Assembly: GCA_030141605.1 (NCBI GenBank)
Contig: JAQGDQ010000339.1
Location: forward strand, 188,001-252,000
Direction of reading: 5' to 3'
Source of the DNA: Tubiluchus corallicola
Lineage: Eukaryota > Priapulida > Priapulimorpha > Priapulimorphida > Tubiluchidae
DNA length: 64,000 nucleotides
Made by a program: the position numbers and the translations under genes. Below are positions 25,901-52,448 of the stretch, piece by piece. How positions within the stretch are numbered: position 1 is the first letter of the stretch; the number at the start of each line of letters is the position of its first letter. The notes below the pieces were generated by a model that saw only the letters and a list, made by a program, of their open reading frames with translations, made no database searches and was not told where the DNA came from.

Positions 25901-28900
25901 TGTAAACTAGTTATCACAGGTTAGATACTCTTACTCTGCAGGCATCTTAACTATATTTGGATATGTAACAAAGGGAATGATCACTTTTCCCACTGGTTGC
26001 CCTTCCACGTACAAATCAAGATCTAGTGTTGCTTAACTTCGAGTGTTATCCACACACTTGAGTGTTCAACAATCACCCATGACTTAGCAACATACAAAGA
26101 AATTATTTCATACACTTTGTATATTTTAATACTTTATAAATTCGAATGACAGTAGTAAGAGAATAGGATTATACTGAATGTAATGCCATTGGAAGCTCGT
26201 TGTTGTCATGGCGATCAAGTTGTGCAGCCTCCCGAGCAATAGCTTGAGCCGTCTCCATGTCTAGCTGTTGCTGAAGCTGACGAGCATACTCTTCATCAGC
26301 TTCCAATTGAGCAACCAGCTTGACCGCATCTCGAGCATCGTTGGGAGAGAGGGACGACTTTCCTCTGAAAAGAAACTTAAAATCTTAAACCACCTCTAAA
26401 TTTTGTTTGCTGTCCGATTCACGTGATTACAGTCATGAAGTGCTTAAAGGAAAACAGGATGTGATTTCGTACCTACGCCATTTTGAAGTATGGTAAAAAT
26501 AAAAAGTATGCATTTTAACACACATGTCAATAATTAAATAACAGGTTAAAAATTAATTAACAGCTGGTGAGCCCAACTAGTGATGATGTCATAGACTCAT
26601 AGTTGAACATAATTTTCAATGGCACAAACATTGCACCAGCGCGTGGCAGGTGTTTGCGAAAGTGAAGTAAGTTTAAGTTTACCGCTGTGCTAATGCACGA
26701 ATTTTCGAAGGGAATACATCACCAATGAGAATATATCACCATGCACAGCATAAGTGCACTTGCATCTGCTGATTCTTTCTTTTATACAGTTTTAATATAT
26801 GTATGAATGTCAATAATAAAAAAATATAAAAAAATAAATAACTGAACTGAGCAATACAGCCAGCATCTGCAGTGCTTTTTGTACAATGGGCTTCTCATGT
26901 GCAGGCATTAGTGTTCATATAACTAGCAATGGCGAAATGTATGCAACAGCTAAGAGCTAGCCATATGAACGTGAAACTGTGTTTGTGCGGTAATAATTCT
27001 TTCAAGTAAATCATTCTTGAAACAAAAACGATATGTTCTCTTTCAATATTTTGAGGATTGGATTATTATGAGTTGTAGTTTAAAGGTCAAATACAGCGCA
27101 CTTTATAAGGTTTCAGTTTTACACAAAAACAGAAAGAAATGCTCTAACTAAGATTTTCTGATACTTTCAACTTTTTCTTGGTCCTTTACAAAAGAGGAAG
27201 TCGGGTGTGAAGGTGTCATCTCTAAAAAAAGCATGGAAGTGCATTTCACGCATTTTAGATGACACCAGCAAAATTCTCTCCCAGGTTATGGAGAGTTTGA
27301 ACTCGGTTACCACGTGTTACATTTCACTGTGTAACATTGTTTACAAATTCAGCGTCACAGAAGTGACATGGTATCCAAGGAAGTCGTTGCCAGCATATTT
27401 GTTTACCCTGCGACGTTCCGAAGTTTCATGAGCAAAATCGAACAAAATGTTTTGGGAAAAAATGCAACTTCGAGGCCCGATTCCCTGTAAGGAAGCCACG
27501 AAATTTAGTAAAATTAGTGTCAAATTTTAAGTTACGGTTAGCTCTTTTAATTAAAGAAAACTTGTTTTCACGTTAAACATAACCTATAAGGCTTTGTCTA
27601 CTTTTCCTTTAAACAGCATACAGATATCTAGCTTGGTAAAACACAATTAAAAAGAAACAACCTAGTTTTGAAAGGCAACACAATAGTTTAAAGCATGCGT
27701 GGAAAGAAATACTCACTTTAGATTAGAACTTTGTAAATTTCGAGTCACAGGTGTGGAAACGTTCACCGGAGGACACTGCTCATCACCGGATGACGTCATA
27801 TGAGTTACGGCAACTGACTCAGGTCTCTGTGATGCTGCATTAAAAACAAAAAAAGCAACATTACCTCAGCAAACGAGTTACATTTTCAAATGATAAATTT
27901 GTTCTGCCATTATTGTTCTCTTCCGATCTCATTGTTTAATTCTGACATCATGTATTCATTTTATACTACTTGTCGATGAAATTTTAGAGAAAACTTTGCG
28001 AGCCTTTGCAACATTCAGCTGAATTCAAAACAAGGCAAAAAATCAAACCTCGTTGTAGTGCCCCCCCCCACTTTATAATGCCAACCTCGTTTTTAATGCT
28101 GAGATTTTTAGCAAAACAATACGTCTGTATTTGCATAGAGGCATGTATTAATTAATGCACGTCGTTATAATGTCAGATTTGCAATAACGGCAAAATTTTT
28201 GCACTGCCAAAACAGGCGGTTTAAGAAGGTTTGACTATACAGTTCACTTTGACCCGGAAGAAGCATTAAGGAGAACATTATTGCTGTCTCACTGTCAGTC
28301 ACAGAGAGCTCACATAATGCTATTGACCTTACCACATTCAACTGCCGCTGTAAAATTCCAGACGAAGCCATTGTCTATTATGCTTAGCACTGAATATGCA
28401 AACGCTACTGTAGTTATTAAAGGTTCATAATTAATGTTACTGATGGTGTTCATTTCGAGTTGCTGACATTTATTAACAAATGGGATGCAGACGGTCTACA
28501 ATCCCATTAATTTTATGAAAAGGAAAATTACTAGTAATTATCTTGAGTGGAATACGTTTGAATTTTTTGTGATCAGGTTTCTGCAACTACAGATGCCACA
28601 AATCATCTAATCAAAATACTTTCAATTAGTTGATTGTCGGCTGTGTAGAAGCAGAGAAAGTAAATATTTTATTGATTCTGCAACTGTTACACAGTTTATA
28701 ATGTAACAGAAATGTCGGTTCGCATGCAAAAGATGAACGAACTCTAAACATATTTAACAAGGTTTCGTTTAAAGGGGAAGAAAATGGAATTTCAAAATGC
28801 GTTCCAAGAAACGTTTCACACAAAGTTAAATTACTTAGGATTAAGTCAATTACGCTTACCTGTCTGAAAGACTTATGTAATTGGAACAGAAATTTTTTAA

Positions 28901-30916
28901 TAATTTAAAATGTTTGTGCCACCTGTTAAACCTCACTGCATCACTATCCCAGTGTGCACCACTGATTCACCAAAAAAACATATTATCGATCCTACTGACA
29001 AAATAAAGTAATTAAAACTGTTGGGTAGTTAGCGAAGAATGCACCACAAATGTTTTGACTATTATTTTTAAAATATTACTCAAAGTTATCTAAAATTGTC
29101 TCAAACAAGCTACCTCTAAAAGGGCTGTGCCTAACCATCATCGCAGAAATTTAAATTTACAAGTTTTACACAGCATTACTGCCAACGCAAGCTCTGTATG
29201 CAGTAAGACAGCAGGTAGGGATATAAAATTTCAAGACGATAATTTGAAGCTTTATTTATGAAGAATGTTTTCTTGTCCTTTAAGAAGTGTCACTATATCA
29301 GTTAGATCCAATTAATAAACGTTTTCACAGTTCAAGTGATTGATGACAATCGTAAAAAGGTCAAAGCTTAAGTAGTAAACCAGAAAACGCATTTGTGTAC
29401 ACTTGGCAATGCCTCGCAGCCCAGGCTGTTATAATAGCAACAGTTTTAACAGCTAGCTAGAACCTTACCTAGTTTATTTTTTCTTGTTCCCAAGCAAGAT
29501 CCTGCTAGTAAATCACTCTACGCACAGACTAATGCATAATTAAGTAACGTCCAGGTAAAAAAGGTAGCTACCTAACTGATGTACCAGACGGTTTTGTTTT
29601 ACCCACAAGTCGTCTGATGGTTGAGATTAAGACGCACTGCTGTGATATACTTAACCTTTGACCTACAGCAACTGCGCGTGCGCACAGCAAAACTGTGAAA
29701 ATGCTTATTCAATACACGTCTTTTGTTACAAGCAGAAAAGAATTTAATAACATTGCCTACCTTGTTCAGCACTTGGTCTCCACTCGTGAACAATGTCGAT
29801 ATCGTTTTCCTGTCTGTCAGCTTCTTCTATTGCCGTTGCTATCATGACCAGTTCTTCATCCGTGACGCCTGCAACCGTTCCCGGGAACATCTGATCATCG
29901 AGGTGCATCGCCGGCATACTTGCACTTGCCGCTTCTTGCCGAAAGGAGGCACTAGAGGTCGCCGTCGTGTGCTTGCGTGGCGACCGTTGTTTCTCTCTCC
30001 CGTCAAAATGCTGCAGTCGACCGGGATAATGGTGCAGTCTCTCTTTTGAATTTGTGCGAGACCTGCCACTGATCCGTGGGGAATGCCTGTGATGTCTGTC
30101 GCATTGGTGAGGACGATGCCTGTCATTTCTCAGTGAATACCGTGACGTGTCACATCGACTACATCTGGCATTACTCCTACCGTGTCTCGGCTCCCTACAG
30201 TGACGATAATAAACGTCAGTCTCCTCGAAGGCTGCACTAGACGTAGATGGAGCACTGGGGAATGTGTCTTTTGATGAAGGGTACATGCACGATGACCATG
30301 CATTCACATTTGAATTCCTGCTCGCCCTTCCTCCGACTTCCGGAAACCGTCTTTTTGTCATCTTCACGCGTTTTCGCCTGTGTGGAAGAATCCTTTCTTC
30401 ATCAGAAGAAGATGACACATCTAAAACATCTATCTGATTTTGACGAACTTTGTTGGTCACACCTGTATTGCTAGGTGCTCTGTCCAGATCACGGCCTACC
30501 TTTTCCTCCTCAGCTGACAACACAGAAAACGTATCGACATAATCATCAACATCCATATCGTCTTCGTTAGTATTCTGAATTACCGGATCATGTACTGCTG
30601 TCTGACTGGTTTCACCTCTACAAGAGATGCTGCGCTCATTGCAAGACAAAGCCGGTAAGTCCCAAGTATGGCCGTTTGAAGAACTCCACGTGTCGGCCGT
30701 ATCATTCAACGTAGACAGCCTAAAGCTGTCGGTTGCTACAGGGATGTCCGAAGCTTCAAACCAAACATCGTCCTCATCTGCAGTGGTTTCGTTCATTTCG
30801 GAGATGTTCATATCGTGGAGGAGGTCCTCATCATCATCATCAGTGAACAGCACAGCTGACACTTCCTGTTCCTCTTCATTCATTAGTGAAGTTATTCTGT
30901 GTTCATAAGTGTTCAA
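16620..30916 (-). CDS. RING-H2 E3 ubiquitin ligase, 705 aa, with SUMO-interaction-like motif
   Basis: Eight exons: 30916-29761, 27834-27717, 26364-26175, 23444-23219, 20938-20787, 18454-18309, 18126-18048, 16670-16620 (stop TGA). All junctions are GT-AG and phases 1,2,0,1,0,2,0 agree, giving exactly 706 codons. The C-terminal RING-H2 (C657, C660, C675, H677, H680, C683, C694, C697) is complete and ends eight residues before the stop. The acidic N-terminus carries IDVLDVSSSSDEE (162-174), like a SUMO-interaction motif, followed by a basic segment RRKRVKMTKRR (180-190), probably nuclear. Residues ~445-475 form a charged Gln/Glu helix (EADEEYARQLQQQLDMETAQ); residues ~575-600 are Arg/Gly-rich. 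The architecture recalls Arkadia/RNF111 and RNF4-type SUMO-targeted ligases, but I recognise no exact orthologue. Exon 3 ends at GTATAA, which reads as stop if unspliced. The start could instead be an ATG 11 codons downstream. Confidence 0.82.
16957..16996. repeat. (TA)n microsatellite
   Basis: Nearly pure TA dinucleotide run in the last intron of the RING-H2 gene. Confidence 0.95.
17325..17900 (-). mobile_element. 3' end of a non-LTR retrotransposon (LINE), truncated
   Basis: Minus-strand translation from about 17866 gives FTGPTMWNKMPANIKSILSL and continues SRFKKKFENFILKFLLK to a TAG at 17743-17741. This matches the usual C-terminus of LINE reverse-transcriptase ORFs (W-N-x-(L/M)-P followed by a basic FK-rich helix). 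A 3' tail runs to about 17325. It is 5'-truncated and sits in a RING-H2 gene intron. Confidence 0.7.
19770..19920. mobile_element. Possible DNA-transposon terminus
   Basis: Repeats of CGCTTAAT(A/T)GA(C/T) and a CTGGAACGGGCC segment resemble the termini of pogo/Tigger-like elements, as at 35141 and 39700-39790. No matching second terminus or TA duplication was found, so this is tentative. Confidence 0.3.
19933..20032. repeat. 33-bp tandem repeat, three copies
   Basis: Three copies of a unit with GTGCCCAAACAGCCTTTCCT followed by ACTTTTATTGTAT. The 33-bp period keeps reading frames open (repeated YVPKQPFLLLL) but there is no sign of a gene. Confidence 0.85.
20250..20602. mobile_element. Non-autonomous element related to the hAT element at 52449-52769
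   Basis: Begins GGGGTGAGCATTCTGTACCAG and ends TTCGATGCTCACCCCTA, giving inverted termini GGGGTGAGCAT / ATGCTCACCCC. The interior is rich in GAATTCGAAT-like motifs, as in the copy at 52449. The target duplication here is unclear. Lies in a RING-H2 gene intron. Confidence 0.65.
21360..22256. repeat. 24-bp minisatellite (about 37 copies)
   Basis: Units are variants of GTTATCAATGAATGTATAGG plus ATAA, arranged in higher-order groups (some blocks such as the GATATCAGTGGATGTATAGC variant recur together). The period of 24 leaves open frames of 131-213 codons on the minus strand, reading Y-P-I-H-S-L-I-T or Y-T-F-I-D-N-L-S. These are repeat artefacts, because the array lies in an intron of a well-supported gene. 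Confidence 0.93.
22780..23150 (+). repeat. Dispersed repeat (LINE-tail-like family)
   Basis: Shares TGTGCTTGCATAGC, CGGTAGTTAAGCTTTTCTAG, TGAGGATCATTTTGATACCA and the terminal TATGCCGACTTA with 38290-38720 and 60545-61160. This copy lacks the middle third. It lies in the intron between exons 4 and 5 of the RING-H2 gene. Confidence 0.65.
23614..25035. mobile_element. Foldback element with ~430-bp inverted arms
   Basis: The left arm (about 23614-24030) and the right arm (about 24610-25035) are reverse complements with scattered mismatches and small indels. Both outer ends read GTTTAAAAAAG(A/C)CCTGAAAAATC in inverted orientation. About 580 bp of AT-rich spacer separates them and encodes nothing recognisable. 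Overall this is a 1.4-kb long-inverted-repeat (foldback-type) transposon or MITE in an intron of the RING-H2 gene. No obvious target duplication was seen. Confidence 0.8.
25440..25925 (+). repeat. Dispersed MITE-like repeat, copy 1 (family A)
   Basis: Landmarks in order: CTGCTTAAAAGACTTATGTAAC, CCCAGTGTGCACCACTGA, CTCACCAAAAAACCTATTAT, AACGTTATCTAAACTTGTCT, then GCTAATGCAAGCT. The same order recurs at 28800-29300 and 37440-37900 and, reversed, at 58880-59270 and 60190-61390. Non-coding. Confidence 0.75.
26570..27030. repeat. Dispersed repeat copy (family shared with 3510-3905)
   Basis: Has GAACATAATTTTCAATGGCA, CACAAACATTGCACC and GTGTTTGCGAAAGTGAAG in the same order as the copies at 3510 and 36690. 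Lies upstream of RING-H2 exon 3 within intron 2. Confidence 0.55.
28800..29300 (+). repeat. Dispersed MITE-like repeat, copy 2 (family A)
   Basis: Same landmark order as at 25440-25925 (TGAAAGACTTATGTAATTGG, CCAGTGTGCACCACTGATTC, ACCAAAAAAACATATTATCG, GTTATCTAAAATTGTCTC). Lies in intron 1 of the RING-H2 gene. Confidence 0.75.
29316..29695. mobile_element. MITE with TTTTCACAGTT inverted termini, copy 1
   Basis: Ends are TTTTCACAGTTCAAGTGATTG and CAGCAAAACTGTGAAAA, with an inner inverted pair AAAGGTCAAAGCTTAAGT / ACTTAACCTTTGACCT. The interior matches 42020-42400 directly and 55716-56067 in reverse (AGCTAGCTAGAACCTTACCT, GTTCCCAAGCAAGATCCTGC). Three copies in one window make the family certain; superfamily is not assigned. 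Confidence 0.75.
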
Positions 30917-31702
30917 TGTTCATCAAAAACAACACCTATAATACTTTTAAAAATGACTTTTAAATTGCTAAATCTAGCTATCGAAATTACAATATAATTT
31001 ATTATTTTTATCAATGTTCTTCCTAGAATAATATGAAATCCTATATAATGGGACTCAAATAATGGATAGAGATTGCCAACAGTAATATTAGCATTAAACA
31101 GGGCCGCTAAAACATGCTAAATGACCTACAGGCAAACGAGAAACAAGTTTGATATCAAGAATTAATAAAGATCTACACAGACCAAATTAAAGAAAAGTAT
31201 TACAGGAATTGTAATGTAAAGGTAATTTAGTGTCTATGACAATAAGACACAGAACAGAAGTAAGTTAAACCGCAGTATCACCAAAGTATTAAAGATTTTA
31301 TCAGCTCGACTTTCAACGTTTCGCATACGACAAATTCAGTGATAATGATTAATTAATTATTCATAATCTTAATTTTAATCTTACTTGGTAACGATAAAGT
31401 GGACGCTCAACTATTGATTTTTGAAACCAAATTTGTCCAAAAACAAAAAAAATAGATGTGAAAAAGTCAACACTAAGTATAGACTTGAACACGGAACTTT
31501 CGATTACAACTTGAACTCATACTCCTAGACAGAGACAACTTAGCTTCAGTGATTATGACAAAGCATATTTCAATCCACATAGTTTGCCTATATATATATA
31601 TATATTCTGCAGTTGTGGCAATTTCTAAAACTTCAAACTTAGAAACAATAAAATACATCAAAGTTGGTGAACAAATTAACTGTAAATAAATTTTAGATCA
31701 TT
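30917..31702. other. Intergenic stretch upstream of the RING-H2 gene
   Basis: AT-rich DNA without a supported exon. It should contain the RING-H2 promoter on the minus strand, but no clear core promoter motif could be picked out. A (TA)n run lies at about 31588-31604. Confidence 0.4.
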
Positions 31703-31864
31703 TTACATGCTTTCACCTTCTAGTTGTACGTCTCCGGCCCTCGTAAGTGAGTTCACCAACTCTAAATAGTAGTCTGTCAACTCAAACACAGCCAAAGGCT
31801 TATTAGTTATTTCTGAAATGCGAGCCATGGTTATGAAGTCTGGACCTCTTCCATAAATCATGAC
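31703..31864 (-). CDS. Probable exon of an unidentified gene, VWA-like C-terminus
   Basis: A minus-strand exon begins after an acceptor TCTCAG (31864, phase 0) and runs 53 codons to TAA at 31705-31703. The peptide starts VMIYGRGPDFITMARISEI and continues through NKPLAVFELTDYYLELVNSL. The order strand, G-x-G, helix, strand, helix is reminiscent of the end of a von Willebrand A-type domain, but that is only a guess. An internal AAG/GTGAAA could be a donor instead of coding to the stop. Upstream exons should lie to the right (31865-36253), but only retrotransposon debris is recognisable there, so the exon may be an isolated relic. Confidence 0.4.
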   Translation of the reverse strand, partial: VMIYGRGPDFITMARISEITNKPLAVFELTDYYLELVNSLTRAGDVQLEGESM

Positions 31865-31999
31865 CTGAGAAATCCATAAGAAATGGTAACCACATTAAGA
31901 GCGACGTGAGGACGCACTGGATGCCAAACACAGGCAAACACTGCTAGTTTTGTCAATGGCGTGGTCCGCATGGATTCAATGGTATGGATATTATTATTG

Positions 32000-32400
32000 C
32001 TTGTGAAGTCTAAGAGACCTAACCGTGACAGTTTTTGACGCCCTGTTCTGACTCCTCAACGATTTTCGAAATTCAGCCAGATTTGATGCTTCAACAATTT
32101 CACTATTAAATAGAATTTCAAGAGCCCACAATACAGGAGAAGTGGCTCAGATACCCATCTTTCCATTTGAAAAGCTGGTACAGATACCTACTACTTTTAA
32201 GTCATTTTTCTTTTTCCATCGCTAAATTATTCAATTTTTATGTAACTGTGATTTTAGTAACAGTATACCATATCTTAACCATTGTTATGAAAATAACTTT
32301 ACACACAGCCAGTTTATGTAGTATTTAATGTGTATTGCTTTGCCAATGTACATTGTATGTATTTATGCAAATAAAACTGAATTGAATTGAAAATTGAATA
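32000..32400 (+). mobile_element. Probable LINE 3' tail
   Basis: Non-coding stretch ending in TAAAACTGAATTGAATTGAAA, a short simple repeat tail similar to that after 34390 (AATTTGAATTGAATTG), as expected of CR1-like LINE 3' ends. No coding part can be recognised upstream. Confidence 0.4.
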
Positions 32401-32915
32401 GATATTGGTGGAAGAGTGTTGTACAAATAAAGACCAAGCTTTAATTTGTAGAAAATTACTAAGGATTGCATATCATTGCTTAAGCTAAACTTAGTACTTT
32501 TTTCTGTCACTGTAACATAACGAATCATAATATTGTTAAAACGATCATTCATCAACCTAAATGCAAATATACATAAAATTACAGTCAGGTATGGGACCCT
32601 TACTATCTCAAGGACATCCGTGCTCTCAAACAGGTACAAGCACGAGGTGTGGACATAATCATAGGTCTTGAAGGATTCTCATACTCTCAAAAATTAATTA
32701 ATTTTTGTTAATTAAGCAGTTTTTTCTGCACTTTTCATGGTGGTCTTTCAAGCTTTGCTTCTTGCCCACCATGCAGCATATATTTCCTGTTTATAAACTA
32801 TTATGCACTTAGTAACTTAAGAAAATTATATCAAGTCTTCGTAGGAAAGTTTTAAAAATAAGATGGCCATACAAATCAAAAATGAAGATTTATATACCAG
32901 AACAAAAAAATTTAA

Positions 32916-33197
32916 TCGAGTTCAAAAGTCAAGATCCGGAGATTAAGATGGCTAGGACATCTTCTAAGATTACCAAATGATCCACCTGTAAGAATCGCCT
33001 TAAAACCTTGCAAAAAACCACCTGGTGAACCTAAAACAACTTGGATGGCTAAGATAAATAAAGATGTTCAGCAACTTCAACCAAATCTATGTTCAGGAGT
33101 AGAAGAACTTACACTGTTAGCTGCAGACAGGAGTGGGTGGAATGCTCTGTTAAATGTTGATACCTCAATGCCTACAATAGATGGAATGAGATTTTGA
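32916..33197 (+). pseudogene. LINE ORF2 C-terminal fragment
   Basis: Plus-strand frame reads IRRLRWLGHLLRLPNDPPVR, later TTWMAKINKDVQQL and TLLAADRSGWNALL, ending at TGA 33195-33197. This is the typical LINE C-terminal pattern: RxRWxGHxxR, a basic linker, W-x-x-x-(I/V)-x-x-D, then AxDRxxW. The frame breaks upstream near 32915, so it is a 5'-truncated, decayed copy. Confidence 0.8.
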
Positions 33198-33340
33198 AGA
33201 AGAACTATATTAATATAGAACTATATTAATATAGTTCTTTCACAATTGTTGTAATTACAAATGATATGATGTATAACAGTTACAATATGATAATGTAATT
33301 ATGCTGAAGTGGACAATAAATTAAATATTACATATTAAAA

Positions 33341-33607
33341 TTGCAAAAACTAGACCTGTATCGACTTTCTACAAGAAGACGTAGGGGGAGATTTATTGAA
33401 ATGTTCAAGATTCTTAAGGGATTTACTGACATCAAAGCAAACCAGTTTTTTACACTCAATAGAAGCATTACACGTGGGCATAGTGTTAAATTGTTCAAAC
33501 ATAGGGTCAATACTGAAAGGTGTCGGCATAGTTTTTCACAAGCTGAAGTGATAATGTGTAACTCGTTACCGGAATCATTAGTGAGTGCAAACAATGTAGA
33601 ATTTTAA
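33341..33607 (+). pseudogene. CR1/L2-like LINE reverse-transcriptase C-terminal fragment
   Basis: Plus-strand frame contains LDLYRLSTRRRRGRFIEMFK, ILKGF, TRGHSVKLFKHR and SFSQAEVIMCNSLPESLVSA. These are the recurrent C-terminal motifs of CR1/L2-clade LINE ORF2 (L-x-S-x-x-x-RR-x-RGD-x-IE-x-FK; TRGH; W/C-NSLP). The intact stretch ends at a stop at 33605-33607 and 3' tail sequence continues to about 34400. Confidence 0.8.
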
Positions 33608-34400
33608 ACATAAACTTGATGCAGAACTCCCATGTGAGAAACCTCCTATTTTAATACCAGTTTGGTATATTAGGAGGAGAGTAAACCAATAGCGAAAAAC
33701 TGGACGAGGTTGTTCTTTGGCTAGCTATTCAGTGGATGAGAGATTGATGCAAGAGGAAATCAGGGTTTACTCACCACGAAGGTCGGAGTGGTAAAACGCG
33801 GTCATTTATGCTTAACCAATATCCATGCTGTAAATGAATTATAATTCTAAAAGCAATCGAAAACACAAGTTAATTTTGACACTTACATCTACTTTAAATG
33901 CCAAAAAAGGAGACAGAACTCTAATGAAACTGAAAGACCTTGTCGTAAATCAGTATAATTTTCTGATTGAGTTTCAATTTCGAAGCGCAATACGGGAGCT
34001 CTTTACGCATACTATATTTCCCAAGTACTTAGCGAAGGCTTCTTCTTTTGCTGAATAAGCTCCGCAACACGTTTTTGCTTGTTTGTTAAATATGTTACTA
34101 GAATTTTTTAATCGTACTAGCGTTATTCCGCTTTTTCTGTTTTTGCCTATTTAGAAGGTAATTTGTTCACATTGGTAATACAGGTAGACACTTGATGACC
34201 ACATAGCCTTTTTCCACCATGCCTCTCTCTTTGACTTATTTTATTATATTAAAAAATATTGTTTTCTAAGACTTATTGTAATTTGTATCGTAAACTTGAT
34301 ATATGGGACGAATAGGAATCCGTTTTAGTAATGTACGGAATCAGTAAAATTAGGGTACGTAGTACTTGATGGATTTTTCAGTCTGAAATAAAAATTTGAA

Positions 34401-34800
34401 TTGAATTGTTGCTGGTCGTCATTGATGACTCCGGCTTCAAATGTTTTTTTAATATCCACATTGTTGGCACTAATGACATTTTTCATTAAGGTTGTTCCAA
34501 GATTATGTCGCTCTGTGTGGGAAGAAATTAATTTTTATATCTGTATGACCACGCGGTTTAAAGAACTTAAGTCAGTAACGTGTAGCAACACTAACAGGAT
34601 AATTCAAAGTGAAATATTTTCTCCATTGATCTTGTAGCAGCCATGATGTGTTTTAAATGTTCATCATGAAATCTCCTTATTGACAATGAATGCTTACAGC
34701 GCGTTGTTATCACCACTTAGTTGTTCGCGTCTCTTTTGCACATTATCAAGAGCATTAATATCTTTCTTCAACCAGGGTGACCAAACTGGACTATTAGTGT
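34401..34800 (-). pseudogene. Decayed CR1/L2-like LINE fragment, minus strand
   Basis: Minus-strand frames read SPVWSPWLKKDINALDNVQK (near 34790-34730), then, after stops and shifts, NFFPHRAT, SWNNLNE and VISANNVDIKKTFEAG. This is the W-x-P-x-L-x-K-D-I-x-x-L-x-x-V-Q-(R/K)R motif and C-terminus of CR1/L2 LINEs. It lies tail-to-tail with the plus-strand fragment at 33341-33607. Confidence 0.65.
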
Positions 34801-34865
34801 CCAAAATCGGCCTCACCAAAACTTTATTCAAGTGTTCAAAAGGCGTTTACAATTCTCCATGCAAT

Positions 34866-34917
34866 TTAAATATCCTAACCTTAACCCCACCCTAATCTCA
34901 ACCCTAACCCTAATCCG
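34866..34917. repeat. Short telomere-like (CCCTAA) patch
   Basis: Contains CCTAACCTTAACCCCACCCT and AACCCTAACCCTAATCC, i.e. degenerate copies of the animal telomere unit CCCTAA. Only about two perfect units are present, so it could be a minor interstitial telomeric sequence or chance. Confidence 0.4.
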
Positions 34918-35140
34918 CTTCACGAACTAATTTCTTGAGTGTGTGGAATTGTAAGCTTTAGCCAAGAGTTCAGTCATCGTAAGTGATTTATCACTTACAC
35001 GTCTATATAATTTGGACTATTTTTTGATGAGCTTTGTTAGAAATTTCTTGAATATATGTTTAGAAAGATATTGCATCTGATCAGATTAAAAAAGAAGCGG
35101 CTTCCTTCTTTTTGAATTTTTGTTTTTATAACTTTTTATA

Positions 35141-35747
35141 CAGTGTTCCGTCACTTATCGCAGGTGTTCCGTTCCAGGCCCACCCGCAATAAGTGAATTT
35201 CCGTGAAGTAGTAACGCTATACTTATTTTAGTAGTTATACATTATTTTAAGTCTTTATAAACCTTTCCCACACTCTTATACATAACCCTTGCTATTCCCT
35301 TAATAACTTTTCCCATACTGTACATGTACCCTTTAAAACACTTTACTTAAATGTTCATAAAAATGTTTTAAACTCTTAAACCTAGCTACAATCTCACGTC
35401 TGCAAGTAGCATCTCAAGCGGGCGCAAGTACTACATTTCGTTTTTGGGGTGTATTCATCCGCTGAATAAATACAGTATTTACAGCAAATGGTAATTTTTT
35501 ATGATTTATAATATTCTTTTAATGTTAGAATTAATGTTTTTAATATATTTTTATACATTTTGTGATTTTTATGCAACATTACCGTACAATACGTACTACG
35601 CATGTGCAAAAATACTTTAGACGGAGTACCGCAAAAACCCACAAAACAGCGAAAATACGGCGATAAATATTTTACATTAATATTTTTGAAAACACGCGAA
35701 ACAGCGAGTCCGCGCTAAACGAACCGTGAAGTAGTGAGGGAACACTG
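35141..35747. mobile_element. Tigger/pogo-like MITE, copy 1
   Basis: Begins CAGTGTTCCGTCACTTATCG and ends GTGAGGGAACACTG, inverted termini flanked by TA on both sides (35139-35140, 35748-35749), as for Tc1/mariner-superfamily insertions. The terminal region (CAGGTGTTCCGTTCCAGGCC and CGCGAAACAGCGAGTCCGCG) is of the Tigger/pogo style. No transposase is encoded. A reverse-oriented copy lies at 49065-49582. Confidence 0.85.
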
Positions 35748-36253
35748 TAATGTAAATAGTTTTAAAGATAAACTTGATTGTATTGTAATCTTTTATTTTT
35801 TCTCGTTTCACTACTTCTTGAACAAATAATTGTTTTTATCTAAGTAAGCGGGCTAGTGAGCTGTGTGCCCTTCATAATTTCTCTCTTTAAAACATTAGAT
35901 ACTATGTTTAATGTCATGATGATATTAATGGGGCTAATAATAATAATGATGATATTATTGTAAAAAATACATTTGTAAATTGTCAAGGACTATCCATAAT
36001 TATTATAAAGTTACTTTTTTTCTGAAACAAATTTAGTTTTATTATCGATTCTCCACAGAAATTGCCAGTGCCCTACTTGAGCTGCCCATGTACGACACTG
36101 CTTTTCCACAATGCATTTTAGCGGAAGTGTCCTACTTCGGCTAGTAGCGTACTCTGTGCCCTACAAGAGTAACAGCCTTTTTTCTACATCTGCATCAGTC
36201 TGCTTTTATTTTAGCAGTTAATTTTAGACCGCTTCATCGACTGATCTGTCGAA

Positions 36254-52259
<16,006 letters not shown>

Positions 52260-52448
52260 GTAAATTGTTTCTGTTTATTGGCGTAGTGAGTTAATGCAGG
52301 AAATGCTTGTTTGGTCAGAGCTTGTTGAACATTTTGTTTAGGTTATGCTTATAGTCAATTTTGGAGGCTTATTGTTGCGTTCAAAGGAAAAAGCACATTC
52401 CTCGAACAGCATTCGTTCTATTTTACTATTTAGTATTATATTGACGAT

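Noticed and set aside
29723-30908. Frames of 75-108 codons on the plus strand
   Set aside because: Antisense shadows of RING-H2 exon 1.
34866-34917. Relic of a chromosome-end fusion
   Set aside because: Only about two perfect CCCTAA units; too little to claim a fusion point.
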